From assembly GCF_000738435.1 (NCBI RefSeq), contig NZ_CP003984.1:62001-126000 (forward strand): 64,000 bases of DNA, given 5' to 3'. Each line of letters opens with the position of its first letter. Positions within the stretch are counted from its first letter, which is position 1. This stretch comes from Planktomarina temperata RCA23 (lineage in GTDB: Bacteria > Pseudomonadota > Alphaproteobacteria > Rhodobacterales > Rhodobacteraceae). Positions 32,002 to 39,735 of this stretch are shown here, one piece after another. Made by a program: the position numbers and the translations under genes. The notes below the pieces were generated by a model, which made no database searches, was not told the origin of the DNA, and saw only the letters and a list, made by a program, of their open reading frames with translations.

Positions 32002-32223
32002 ATGAAGTACATTGATGAGGTTTGCTCTGTTTTGAGTGATGAAGTGGAGCGCCGCTATTTGCGAACTCGTGATGCGTGGCAGATGTTAAGTGACGAGGTG
32101 TCTGCTGCTGATGAGGCGACTCCAGAGCAAACCAAGAAAGCTGAGCAAGCCCATAAGGATTACATCAGAGCATCGAAAGAATACTTAGCTATAGCGTTTA
32201 AGAAGCGGTTCTTAGAGCGTTGA
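32002..32223 (+). CDS. Hypothetical 73-aa protein
   Basis: A small, highly charged helical protein (YIDEVCSVLSDEVERRYLRT, QTKKAEQAHKDYIRASKEYL) that probably forms a coiled coil. It follows the serine recombinase by seven bases and is likely made from the same mRNA. No family is recognised. An accessory role to the recombinase is possible but unsupported. Bases 32224-32363 hold nothing recognisable. Confidence 0.6.
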   Translation: MKYIDEVCSVLSDEVERRYLRTRDAWQMLSDEVSAADEATPEQTKKAEQAHKDYIRASKEYLAIAFKKRFLER

Positions 32224-32363
32224 ACGCAGCGAATAGGCTGTGAGATGAGCCAACGAAACGAATGACACAGCTACAACATATCACGATGAACCATCTCGTC
32301 ATGCTTGAACATTAAGCATAAAGCATGGCGGGTTGCGGATACTTGAATGCGTGGCTCTGTACT

Positions 32364-32392
32364 TTGCAGATATAGGTTTATTCTTTTATAAT
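32364..32392 (+). promoter_or_regulatory. Promoter placed for a leaderless transcript
   Basis: TTGCAG (32364-32369), 17-base spacer, TATAAT (32387-32392). The ATG of the next gene is at 32400, only seven bases after the -10 box, so transcription should begin at or next to the start codon. GGGAG (32395-32399) touches the ATG and cannot act as a normal ribosome site. Confidence 0.65.
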
Positions 32393-32399
32393 ATGGGAG

Positions 32400-33290
32400 A
32401 TGGAAAAGATTCGATGTATAAAATGTGGAACGGAGAACACACTTGTTGTAGACTTCAGTAAGGCTATCGGTGCGTCATTGACTCTGAATTGTGGAACCTG
32501 CGGCAATATCCTTTTAACATTACAGAATGACTATAAAACAAATAGTGACATAAAAAATGGTTTCACCGGGCGCAAGCTTAGTACACCAGTTATAAATTTC
32601 CTGCGGACCAGACTAAAACGCAAAGCTGGGATGTTTAAGTTTTTAATCTTCGCTACATTTGCTCTCTACTGTCTAAGCACTTTGGACTTGATTGACTTTG
32701 GGCGAGATAAAAATAATCAGACTGATTCAACTGTTTCAAGCACACAGAAGCTGGCCTCGCCTACAACTAAAGCGATGCCGGTAAATCATACTAGGTCAGC
32801 ATTTTATAGCTTCAGCAAGGATCAGCGAAAAGTTGTTCAACTAGTACTAAAGGAAGCATACCAATACACCGGCACTATTGATGGCTTATGGGGTCCTGCT
32901 ACTCAAGCCGCTTACGGTAGACTACGGCGTTCTGAACCACAAAATGTGAAGGGCATTTCACACTCTCAAGTATTCACAAATATTATAAACAACTATGTAC
33001 AACGCCAAAATGCACCAGCACAATCCGTGAATAATTTGTTGGGTGCATATATAACGAGTAAGTCATTAGGAGGTGGTTGGTTTAATCCTAATACTGGACA
33101 GCAAGTCGACCCTGCAAAAGGATGGCGGCCCATTCAAAACGGCAATGAATTAAAAGGTTACAGATGCGGCGGTGTGCGGACTATTCTTTCAAGACAGCAT
33201 AGGTCCAATAATGGCTCTACATTATGCACATATCAAAACGGGACAACCATCAACATCGGTGTTGGTATTTGTCCATTAACTTGTGATTAG
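32400..33290 (+). CDS. Zinc-ribbon membrane protein with peptidoglycan-binding-like domain
   Basis: A 296-residue protein. The N-terminus is a zinc ribbon (Cys6, Cys9, Cys31, Cys34: CIKC and CGTC). Near residues 79-98 is a single membrane helix (FLIFATFALYCLSTLDLI), then a Thr/Ser-rich linker. Residues about 137-178 resemble a PG_binding_1 repeat (DQRKVVQLVLKEAYQYTGTI, DGLWGPATQAAYGRLR). The C-terminal part has four Cys residues, perhaps disulfide-linked. The topology puts the ribbon in the cytoplasm and the rest outside. I know no named family with this order; a link between the element and the cell wall is inference. Confidence 0.65.
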   Translation: MEKIRCIKCGTENTLVVDFSKAIGASLTLNCGTCGNILLTLQNDYKTNSDIKNGFTGRKLSTPVINFLRTRLKRKAGMFKFLIFATFALYCLSTLDLIDFGRDKNNQTDSTVSSTQKLASPTTKAMPVNHTRSAFYSFSKDQRKVVQLVLKEAYQYTGTIDGLWGPATQAAYGRLRRSEPQNVKGISHSQVFTNIINNYVQRQNAPAQSVNNLLGAYITSKSLGGGWFNPNTGQQVDPAKGWRPIQNGNELKGYRCGGVRTILSRQHRSNNGSTLCTYQNGTTINIGVGICPLTCD

Positions 33291-33452
33291 GGTTATGATC
33301 TGCGCATCATCGTTGGTTAGCTGTGTGAAGTCTATTGGCTCTTTAGCGGCATGGTTAGCTATTCGTGCTTCAAGCTTAGCAAGTTCGGTGTCTTGCACCT
33401 CAAGGTCACACCAATTCTTGAGGAAGCATCGCAGCAATCTGCAATGCGAACT
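33276..33452 (-). pseudogene. Possible coding remnant opposite the end of the membrane-protein gene
   Basis: A minus-strand frame of 58 codons without an ATG reads RCFLKNWCDLEVQDTELAKL, EARIANHAAKEPIDFTQL and ends TLITS. The composition looks like a real protein end, but no start is visible and it runs into the 3' end of 32400-33290. It may be a truncated gene from a former element. Confidence 0.3.
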
Positions 33453-33608
33453 TTAAGGGTATTGTGACGCTAGAGGGTTTACGAACAGTAGTGGAACGGA
33501 CTTATTCGGGTCATGAATATGTTCGCATATACTGTACGCAATAAAACATTTTACGGATAGAACCTTGGATAGAGTATTACTCAAAGAGTTTTAACTCCGC
33601 CAGAGGAT

Positions 33609-33627
33609 GCCCGTCCCCAAGACGGGC
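33609..33627 (+). terminator. GC-rich hairpin in the 33291-33705 gap, possible terminator
   Basis: GCCCGTC, loop CCCAA, GACGGGC, followed by TTATACTTTT. The stem is strong but the T-run is broken. Apart from this, the remnant at 33276-33452 and the palindrome at 33678, the 415-bp gap shows nothing recognisable. Confidence 0.4.
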
Positions 33628-33677
33628 TTATACTTTTGGTTAATACCCTCTCCCCCTTGTACTCAAAAAAACATAGT

Positions 33678-33694
33678 ATATGATATAATCATAT
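33678..33694 (+). promoter_or_regulatory. Palindrome over a -10 box, likely operator
   Basis: ATATGAT-ATA-ATCATAT contains TATAAT (33684-33689). The downstream gene starts at 33706 with AGTAGG five bases ahead, so the leader would be about ten bases. A protein bound here would block the promoter; the gene's own product, with a winged-helix-like C-terminus, is a candidate. Confidence 0.5.
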
Positions 33695-33705
33695 AGTAGG
33701 TCTAT

Positions 33706-34575
33706 ATGGACTCGTTAACCATGCATGAAACACTGTACATTACGAATAGCAATGCCAAGCATCACCTCCGTTTCATAGAGTGGGAAGCTTATCGCTATCT
33801 AGTGTTTGGGAAGGATCGTAGACTGATTCAAGAGGCGTTTGGAAGCATAGGGACTTCGTGGACACGGTGGAGTGATACTTACCAAACCTATCGTAAAAGG
33901 AACCAGAAGAATCCTGCGGCAAAGGCGCTACACGATATACATCTCAAGCTCGTCAGCGGTGAGATAAAAGCACTGGATGTCTTCTATGACCGTCTTCGGG
34001 GTGAAGTCACACATCGCAAGCGTGGCAAAGCCTTAGTAGCTGCGAAGGAACGCCAAGCGAAGAAGGCTTCAACTAAGGAAGCGTATGCAGCCAAAGGCGA
34101 GGCATTCATAGATAACAACCGTCTCGTAAGCATGACAATGAAAGCGGCGGTAGCTTCAGTTCATATGGGAATCGGTGAGCCTCTGATTACAGAACTTCTT
34201 GAGGGGCTTGTATCTAAATGCAGCAAAGCGCCGCTTTCAGCAGATGAGATGAAAACATTAAGGTCAATCTTCACCAATAAAAGGACAGCAATGGAACAAT
34301 CAATCTCTGAAGGCGAAGCCGCAATACTGCGTAATGATAATAAGAAGTTGGCCAAAGATGCCTTCCATTTATATGGCCTGTGTAAGCTTAACTGTGAAGT
34401 TGGTGATACGTGGGAACTGTCACAAGCTAAACTGCTGAAAGAGTTAGGCGCAGGAAAGGCAACGGCCCTACCTGCCGTAAAGCTACTGCATAAACTGGGT
34501 CTGATAGAGACCTATGAGAAGGGGAAGCAGGGGACTGTTAATCCTAAAGCTACGATCTATCGGCGGCTGCGCTAA
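33706..34575 (+). CDS. Element protein, 289 aa, possible DNA-binding regulator or replication protein
   Basis: A basic, mainly helical protein without signal or membrane segments. The first 60 residues (HHLRFIEWEAYRYLVFGKDR, SIGTSWTRWSDTYQTYRKRN) and a Lys-rich stretch near 105-125 could contact DNA. The last 55 residues (LSQAKLLKELGAGKATALPA, VKLLHKLGLIETYEKGKQG) have the look of a winged helix. No named family is recognised. AGTAGG ahead of ATG 33706 and a palindrome over the promoter suggest a regulated gene. It is convergent with the integrase, whose stop is 13 bases away. Confidence 0.6.
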   Translation: MDSLTMHETLYITNSNAKHHLRFIEWEAYRYLVFGKDRRLIQEAFGSIGTSWTRWSDTYQTYRKRNQKNPAAKALHDIHLKLVSGEIKALDVFYDRLRGEVTHRKRGKALVAAKERQAKKASTKEAYAAKGEAFIDNNRLVSMTMKAAVASVHMGIGEPLITELLEGLVSKCSKAPLSADEMKTLRSIFTNKRTAMEQSISEGEAAILRNDNKKLAKDAFHLYGLCKLNCEVGDTWELSQAKLLKELGAGKATALPAVKLLHKLGLIETYEKGKQGTVNPKATIYRRLR

Positions 34576-34588
34576 CGTCGGGATTGCC

Positions 34589-36235
34589 TCATTCATCACC
34601 GTGGAAGTGACCGTGATCTTGAACCTCTTGTATGGCAGTCATCCACTCCACAAGTTCCTGCGGGGGTAATCCTGTTCCGTAGCGCTTATGAACTCCACTG
34701 GAATCCTTTGATCTATGCCCCATGAGGTACTCCGTAACCGAACTGGGAACTCTAGCCATTGCCGCTCTGTCTCTGAATGTGTGGCGTAAAGAGTAGGGGC
34801 TTAACTGGCTTTCATCGTAGTGACTGCGCATATTCACTATGTGCTTGTTTAGTTTCTTTGAGCGCTCAGAGGAGGAATGCCTTCCCACTCCATAAGTAGG
34901 GAAGATTGGATCGTCTTTGTTTAGTTCTACTGTGCTGAGATAATCACATAAGAATCCGAGCAAAGGATCAACTAGCGGAACAATACGTTGCTGGCGTTTC
35001 TTGCCCATGATTCTATCTTTGTGATCTCTGAACCAGATGTACGGTACTGCGCCACTAACCATAACGTCCTGCCGTTGCAGTCCACCAGCCTCCCCCGTTG
35101 GTGCGCCACAGTAGGCCATAATCATCCCAATGAGCTTTATTTCATTGTTTGGCTCATCCAAGATACTCGTACAAAAGTATTGAAACTCTTCGGGTGTGAA
35201 TGATCGGCGGTTTGTTTCATGTAGCTGAATACGGCCTTGGTTGTCGTGTATGATAGTAACGAAGGGATCAAACTCAATCCTTTGCCTTTGGTTATTTCTG
35301 TCCCAGCTACGCCAAACAGCACGAAGCGTTCTCAGATTACGAACACGTGTAGAATAGTTGGGCCACGCAACCGCTGCAAACTCCTCCACCATGTACGTCT
35401 CAACGTCTTTCATGGGTGTATTCATGCCCTTGGGGAACGCCGTGGCAAGCTTCTGTGCTAGACTAATGGTAGCGTTTTCATGTTTTTGTATTTGCTCTGG
35501 GTTTCTGAGCTTAATCGTGAGATTCCGTCTTAGGTAATCGTCTAGCGCATTCTGCCATGTTGGGTCGGGTAACAGGTTCTCACCACACATAACTCTGTAT
35601 CGAATGACCTCTGGATCAGTTTCGTCCCAAACGAGTTGAGGCATAACGTAATCGGTGGCATCACAATCTATGTTTGGATCGATGCTCTCCGCATTCATGC
35701 GCTCCATATCAAGATACTTGTAGCTCAATGTCTCTTTTAGTTTGCGGCGCTCACTACCAAACTTCTTGAGTTTGTATAGCGCCGTATTCTCAAGGTTTAA
35801 CGCGGCAACTTTTTCTTTCAGTTCGATTATTGATATCTTGTCCTCCTGAAACTGTATCTGCAAAAGCTGCACTTCCAGCGTATCGTTCAGAAGTTTGTTT
35901 ATTTCCTCTGGTCTACTGTGAACGTTGATTTCTGGTTGATCGTCTGGGTGAAGACCCCGCTCAAGTAGGTCTGTCACAACAGCACGAACCTGTTCTCGTG
36001 GAAGTTGGCCTTTAATTTTCTCAGCGCCACCGTGACTTGCTATTATATGTTCATACCATTCATTCATCTTGCGCAATTCAAGCTGCGCTATATCTAAGTT
36101 CTTAGTCTTAAATGATTTTATCCACTCTGATTTGTTCTCAAATAGGTGTCTAACTTTTTTTGGTATCCGCCTGCGATACCCGTACCACCCTCCTTTGGCG
36201 GTCACAGTTAAGAAAGGAATGTTATGGTCTGGCAC
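34589..36235 (-). CDS. int: Tyrosine-type site-specific integrase
   Basis: A 548-residue phage-type integrase. An N-terminal arm domain (PFLTVTAKGGWYGYRRRIPK) and a coiled-coil-prone region (about 110-170) precede the SAM-like core-binding part (about 225-330) and the catalytic domain. Recognisable are SPYSLRHTFRDRA (box II, with Tyr in place of the usual His), YLMGHRS and the nucleophile Tyr in HKRYGTGLPPQE. The place of the first catalytic Arg reads CGAPTGEAGGL, with Pro where Arg is expected. It reads away from tRNA-Arg, 110 bp from it, as usual for an integrase next to its attachment site. A truncated relative lies at 26251. Confidence 0.9.
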   Translation of the reverse strand: MPDHNIPFLTVTAKGGWYGYRRRIPKKVRHLFENKSEWIKSFKTKNLDIAQLELRKMNEWYEHIIASHGGAEKIKGQLPREQVRAVVTDLLERGLHPDDQPEINVHSRPEEINKLLNDTLEVQLLQIQFQEDKISIIELKEKVAALNLENTALYKLKKFGSERRKLKETLSYKYLDMERMNAESIDPNIDCDATDYVMPQLVWDETDPEVIRYRVMCGENLLPDPTWQNALDDYLRRNLTIKLRNPEQIQKHENATISLAQKLATAFPKGMNTPMKDVETYMVEEFAAVAWPNYSTRVRNLRTLRAVWRSWDRNNQRQRIEFDPFVTIIHDNQGRIQLHETNRRSFTPEEFQYFCTSILDEPNNEIKLIGMIMAYCGAPTGEAGGLQRQDVMVSGAVPYIWFRDHKDRIMGKKRQQRIVPLVDPLLGFLCDYLSTVELNKDDPIFPTYGVGRHSSSERSKKLNKHIVNMRSHYDESQLSPYSLRHTFRDRAAMARVPSSVTEYLMGHRSKDSSGVHKRYGTGLPPQELVEWMTAIQEVQDHGHFHGDE

Positions 36236-36307
36236 GGTGTGTATAGCTTTTATCTATTCTGTGTATCGTATTTCTAGGATATTGATTAATCTTTAGCAAG
36301 TATATTG

Positions 36308-36388
36308 ATTGACATGTGTAACTATACATGAAAAAACAAAGACGTGGCTCAGTGGCTCAACTGGATAGAGCAGCCCCCTCCTAAGGGG
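36308..36388 (+). repeat. Attachment-site direct repeat, right (81 bp)
   Basis: Partner of 26782-26862. It includes 38 bases upstream of the tRNA (TTGACATGTGTAACTATACA, itself partly palindromic) and tRNA positions 1-43. The conserved upstream part lies on the element side, so it probably supplies the tRNA promoter region after integration. Confidence 0.9.
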
Positions 36389-36422
36389 CAGGTTGCAGGT
36401 TCGAATCCTGCCTGGGTCACCA
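36346..36422 (+). tRNA. tRNA-Arg (anticodon CCT)
   Basis: A full cloverleaf: acceptor GGCTCAG/CTGGGTC (with G-U pairs), D-arm GCTCAACTGGATAGAGC, anticodon arm GCCCCCTCCTAAGGGGC with CCT, T-arm GCAGGTTCGAATCCTGC, encoded CCA. It reads AGG. The 5' 43 bases are duplicated at 26820, so this is the element's integration target restored by the element's own copy of the 5' half. Confidence 0.96.
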
Positions 36423-36477
36423 GCGGCTTGTTTCGTGTTGTGACGGGTGCGTGGGGTGCGAATAGATGCTGTTGGCG

Positions 36478-36804
36478 TTACGAATCTTGGAGTGTCTTCT
36501 CGATATAGGCTTCCAGCCCATCGAGATCGAGCGCGTCAAATTGGCCAAACCCTTGCATCCAAGCCCAGGCGGCTTGCATGGCGTCGGGGTCGAGTTTGCA
36601 CCATTTCACACGGCCGCTGCGTTCTTGTTGGATCAGCCCGGCGTTGGTGAGCACAGTTAAATGTTTGGAAATCGCCGCCAGAGACATCTCAAAAGGTTCC
36701 GCCACATCGGTCACCGCCATGTCATCTTCCAGCAGCAAGGTGAGGATTTGCCGCCTTGTGGGGTCTGAGAGAGCGGAAAAGATAAGATCAAGAGAGCTGG
36801 CCAT
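36478..36804 (-). CDS. ArsR-family winged-helix regulator
   Basis: A 108-residue ArsR/SmtB-type repressor: LDLIFSALSDPTRRQILTLL at the N-terminus, then AVTDVAEPFEMSLAAISKHL as the recognition helix-turn-helix and LIQQERSGRVKWCKL as the wing. The short cysteine set does not form a classical metal site, so it may respond to another signal or to a partner enzyme. An SRPBCC-type partner often accompanies such regulators but is not present here. ATG 36804 (MASSLDLIF) is preferred to the earlier in-frame ATG because homology begins there. Confidence 0.88.
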   Translation of the reverse strand: MASSLDLIFSALSDPTRRQILTLLLEDDMAVTDVAEPFEMSLAAISKHLTVLTNAGLIQQERSGRVKWCKLDPDAMQAAWAWMQGFGQFDALDLDGLEAYIEKTLQDS

Positions 36805-37031
36805 GACCTGACTGATACCCAAGGCGTCGCAATCGTCAACCAATTGGTTGAATATCGCTTTTGATGGGATTTGAGGGATTTGGCCCTGCGGCATGGGCGG
36901 CTACAGGAGTACCATTATTCAAAATAATTCAAAAACAATAGGTTATATTGAAGTCCTGGGTGCGAACTGGAATTGACTCTGCGCGCAGAGGGGACTATCT
37001 CCCCCGCAACACTCTTGGACAGGAGTTTTAT

Positions 37032-37355
37032 GTGCCGACGCCAGATCCGCAGAAGCTCACCGAGCTCGAAAATCGCATTGCGAGGATGAAGGCTGCGACG
37101 GCACCGAAACCTGCCAAAGAGGAACACTATACAATGGCCAATATGGCGTGGCGTATGGTGATAGAATTGGTGGCGGGTATCGCCATTGGATTTGGGATTG
37201 GGTACGGCCTGGACTGGCTGTTTGGCACACTGCCAATTTTCCTGATCTTGTTTATAGGTTTGGGCTTTGTGGCCGGTGTGCGCACGATGATGCGCACGGC
37301 CCAGGAAGTTCAAAACATGCACATGGCGCAAGCCGCAGACGAAAAAGAGGGTTAA
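37032..37355 (+). CDS. atpI: ATP synthase subunit I (AtpI)
   Basis: A 107-residue AtpI protein with a charged N-terminus ([14 protein letters not shown]) and two membrane helices ([40 protein letters not shown]), as in alphaproteobacterial AtpI/AtpZ-like proteins. These help assemble the c-ring or supply ions. The start is GTG 37032: AGGAG (37021-37025) is six bases before it, while the ATG two bases earlier is out of frame. It leads the F0 operon, and atpB begins four bases after its stop. Confidence 0.88.
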   Translation: MPTPDPQKLTELENRIARMKAATAPKPAKEEHYTMANMAWRMVIELVAGIAIGFGIGYGLDWLFGTLPIFLILFIGLGFVAGVRTMMRTAQEVQNMHMAQAADEKEG

Positions 37356-37359
37356 GACC

Positions 37360-38142
37360 TTGGCAACAGAAACACATGGCGAAGCAGAAGCCGGCCTCGT
37401 ATTTCATCCGATGGATCAATTCCAAGTCACACCATTGTTTGGTGGTGGCACCGTAGAATGGTTTACAATCACCAATGTGACCCTTTGGATGGGTCTCACA
37501 GTCCTGTCCATTGTTGCGCTTTTGGTATTTGGCGCGCGTGGTCGGGCCTTGGTGCCGACACGTAGCCAATCGATTGCCGAATTGGCCTATGGCTTGGTGT
37601 ATAAAATGGTTGAAGATGTGACCGGCAAAGACGGTGTCGTTTACTTCCCATACATCATGACAGTGTTCATGTTCATCTTGATGGCAAACTTCCTTGGCCT
37701 TCTGCCACTGGCCTTTACCACGACAAGTCACATTGCGGTGACAGCTGTTTTGGCTCTGGCGGTTTTCCTCGCCGTGACGGTTTTAGGATTTGTGAAAAAC
37801 GGGTTTGGATTTCTGAGCCTGTTTTGGATCTCATCTGCTCCGCTCATCTTGCGCCCCATTTTGGCGCTGATCGAAGTTATCTCGTACTTTGTGCGCCCTG
37901 TCAGCCACTCTATTCGTTTGGCCGGTAATATGATGGCGGGCCACGCTGTTATCAAAGTGTTCGCAGCCTTTGCGCCTTTGGTTCTTATTTCGACGGGCAT
38001 CGGTCTGGTGGTGACACCGCTGTCGATCCTCGCGATCACCGCAATATACGCCTTGGAAGTGCTCGTTGCCTTCATTCAGGCCTATGTTTTCGCAATTCTG
38101 ACCTGCGTGTATCTGCGAGATGCGCTGCATCCGCACCACTAA
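37360..38142 (+). CDS. atpB: ATP synthase F0 subunit a
   Basis: A 260-residue integral membrane protein with five or six helices. The essential Arg lies in [12 protein letters not shown], and the last helices ([20 protein letters not shown]) form the proton half-channels with Gln. The TTG at 37360 is the best start (reads [12 protein letters not shown]); the frame has no ATG before residue about 24. It is the second gene of the F0 operon. F1 genes (atpHAGDC) are not in the window, as expected for Rhodobacterales, where F0 and F1 are separate. Confidence 0.96.
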   Translation: MATETHGEAEAGLVFHPMDQFQVTPLFGGGTVEWFTITNVTLWMGLTVLSIVALLVFGARGRALVPTRSQSIAELAYGLVYKMVEDVTGKDGVVYFPYIMTVFMFILMANFLGLLPLAFTTTSHIAVTAVLALAVFLAVTVLGFVKNGFGFLSLFWISSAPLILRPILALIEVISYFVRPVSHSIRLAGNMMAGHAVIKVFAAFAPLVLISTGIGLVVTPLSILAITAIYALEVLVAFIQAYVFAILTCVYLRDALHPHH

Positions 38143-38188
38143 GGTCTGAACTCTAATCTATCTATAATGTAATCAAGGAGACTATGAA

Positions 38189-38425
38189 ATGACTGGCGAT
38201 ATCGTACAAATGGGTGCTTACATCGGTGCTGGCTTGGCTTGTATTGGCATGGGCGGCGCGGCTCTTGGTGTGGGCAATGTTGTGGGCAACTTCCTGTCCG
38301 GCGCTTTGCGCAATCCTTCCGCTGCTGGCGGTCAAACTGCAACGATGTTCATTGGTATTGCGTTCGCAGAAGCTTTGGGGATCTTCTCATTCCTCGTCGC
38401 TCTGCTGCTGATGTTCGCAGTATAA
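38189..38425 (+). CDS. atpE: ATP synthase F0 subunit c
   Basis: The 78-residue c-ring subunit: helix 1 ([20 protein letters not shown]), polar loop RNPSA (residues 41-45) that contacts F1, and helix 2 with the proton-binding Glu61 in [13 protein letters not shown]. The ribosome site AAGGAG is well placed. The gap of 46 bases to atpB is normal for this highly expressed subunit. Confidence 0.97.
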   Translation: MTGDIVQMGAYIGAGLACIGMGGAALGVGNVVGNFLSGALRNPSAAGGQTATMFIGIAFAEALGIFSFLVALLLMFAV

Positions 38426-38496
38426 TCCATCCGTTCCTTAAGGTTCTGGGGCCTCAATGAGGTCCCGGTTCGCCCTCAGGTATTGGAGGAATTGAT

Positions 38497-39036
38497 ATGG
38501 CAACACAGACAACAGATGCGGGTCAAGCCGTGGCCGGTGCTGCAAAAGCAGGCATGCCACAGCTCGATTTTTCGACCTTCTCGAACCAAATCTTTTGGTT
38601 GGTCATAACGCTTGTTGTGATCTACTTCGTCTTGTCGCGCATTGCCCTGCCGCGTATCGGTGGCGCTTTGGCGGATCGCGCGGGTACGATCACGAATGAT
38701 CTGGCTGAAGCGGAAGACTTGAAGAGCCGAGCGCTTGAGGCTGAACAGGCCTATGAAAAGGCGCTTGCCGATGCTCGTGCCGATGCTCAGAATATCAACG
38801 TCGCAATGCGCGCTGAGATTCAAGGTCAGCTAGACGAAGAATTGGCCAAGGCCGATGCTGAGATCTCTGCTCGGACTGAAGAAGCGGCAGCAGCGCTGGC
38901 TGAAATTCGCAGCTCGGCGAAAGCCAATGTGAAGACCGTCGCCAAAGCCACGGCAAAAGAAATCGTTGCAGCGATGGGCGGTAAGGCAGATGCCAAAACC
39001 GTCACAGCAGCCGTGACTGAACGGATGAAAGGCTAA
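38497..39036 (+). CDS. atpF2: ATP synthase F0 subunit b'
   Basis: A 179-residue peripheral-stalk subunit. It has a soluble Ala/Thr-rich start, one membrane helix ([20 protein letters not shown], residues about 30-50), then a long coiled coil ([20 protein letters not shown] onward). The position between atpE and atpF and the longer N-terminus identify it as the diverged b' copy found in phototroph-related alphaproteobacteria. AGGAGG is close ahead of ATG 38497. Confidence 0.93.
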   Translation: MATQTTDAGQAVAGAAKAGMPQLDFSTFSNQIFWLVITLVVIYFVLSRIALPRIGGALADRAGTITNDLAEAEDLKSRALEAEQAYEKALADARADAQNINVAMRAEIQGQLDEELAKADAEISARTEEAAAALAEIRSSAKANVKTVAKATAKEIVAAMGGKADAKTVTAAVTERMKG

Positions 39037-39039
39037 GAC

Positions 39040-39597
39040 ATGAAACATCTCTCAGCCCTATTGTTGACACTTATGGCCTCACCGGCGCTTGCCGCCAGTG
39101 GTCCATTCTTCTCGCTCTACAATACCAATTTCGTGGTCACAGTGGCGTTCATCGGCTTTGTGGCTTTGGTTCTGTATCTTGGTGTGCCGAAAATGCTCGG
39201 CAAGATGCTGGACGCCCGCGCGGACGGTATTCGCGCAGAGTTGGAAGAAGCCCGTTCTTTGCGTGAAGAGGCGAAGGCTTTGCTGGCCTCTTATGAGAAA
39301 AAGCAAGCTGAAGTCCAAGCGCAAGCCGACCGGATTGTGGAGGCCGCGCGTGTCGAGGCCGCTGCGGCGGCCGAGCAAGCCAAGGCTGACATCAAAAACT
39401 CTGTTGCGCGCCGCATGGTGGCTGCGGAGGAGCAGATTGCATCCGCCGAAGCTTCAGCGATCAAAGATGTGCGTGATGAAGCGATCGTTGTGGCTGTGGC
39501 CGCAGCGCGTGACATCATTGCAAATCGAATGACTGCTGCTGATGGCAATGGTTTGATTGACGATGCCATTGATCAGGTTGGTACAAAGCTACACTAA
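39040..39597 (+). CDS. atpF: ATP synthase F0 subunit b
   Basis: A 185-residue subunit b with a signal-like N-terminus (MKHLSALLLTLMASPALAAS) that is common in Rhodobacterales b subunits, then a membrane helix (FVVTVAFIGFVALVLYLGVP) and a coiled coil rich in Ala, Glu and Lys. It begins three bases after b' and closes the operon; a strong terminator follows. It forms a heterodimer with b' in the peripheral stalk. Confidence 0.94.
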   Translation: MKHLSALLLTLMASPALAASGPFFSLYNTNFVVTVAFIGFVALVLYLGVPKMLGKMLDARADGIRAELEEARSLREEAKALLASYEKKQAEVQAQADRIVEAARVEAAAAAEQAKADIKNSVARRMVAAEEQIASAEASAIKDVRDEAIVVAVAAARDIIANRMTAADGNGLIDDAIDQVGTKLH

Positions 39598-39614
39598 TTG
39601 GTGGTTTGAATTTT

Positions 39615-39648
39615 AAAAAAGCCCGAGGTGCGAACCTTGGGCTTTTTT
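39615..39648 (+). terminator. Rho-independent terminator of the F0 operon
   Basis: A 15-bp stem (AAAAAAGCCCGAGGT with ACCTTGGGCTTTTTT, one G-U pair), loop GCGA, ending in T6. The A-run on the left makes it able to act on both strands. Confidence 0.95.
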
Positions 39649-39653
39649 GTGCC

Positions 39654-39707
39654 CCCAGGCCGGCGCTGCCCTCGTTTCGTGTTGAAATGGCGTTATGCAG
39701 AGGTCTT
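39654..39707 (+). repeat. Half copy of the dispersed palindromic repeat
   Basis: CCAGGCCGGCGCTGCCC through GGCGTTATGCAGAGGTCTT matches the right half of 23049-23170 with few changes. The left half is missing. It sits between the F0 terminator and the 3' end of the GntR gene. Confidence 0.75.
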
Positions 39708-39735
39708 TTGGAAGAGCTCATCTTCAACCGGGCTT

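Larger units (their letters stand above)
26863..36388. mobile_element. Integrated 9.5-kb mobile element at tRNA-Arg(CCT)
   Basis: Bounded by the 81-bp attachment repeats; one unit is 9526 bp. From left it holds a consensus promoter, two small coupled genes, a lysozyme-like protein with a coupled 84-aa gene, a GIY-YIG repeat nuclease (minus), the secreted peptide, a serine recombinase, a 73-aa protein, a zinc-ribbon/PG-binding membrane protein, a putative DNA-binding protein and the integrase (minus) next to the tRNA. No virion, packaging or transfer genes are recognisable, so it is likely a satellite or other helper-dependent element. Composition is AT-richer than the core. Confidence 0.8.

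Noticed and set aside
21494-36422. The accessory block as a complete prophage or ICE
   Set aside because: No terminase, portal, capsid, tail, relaxase or type IV secretion gene is recognisable; only a wall hydrolase and recombinases are present.
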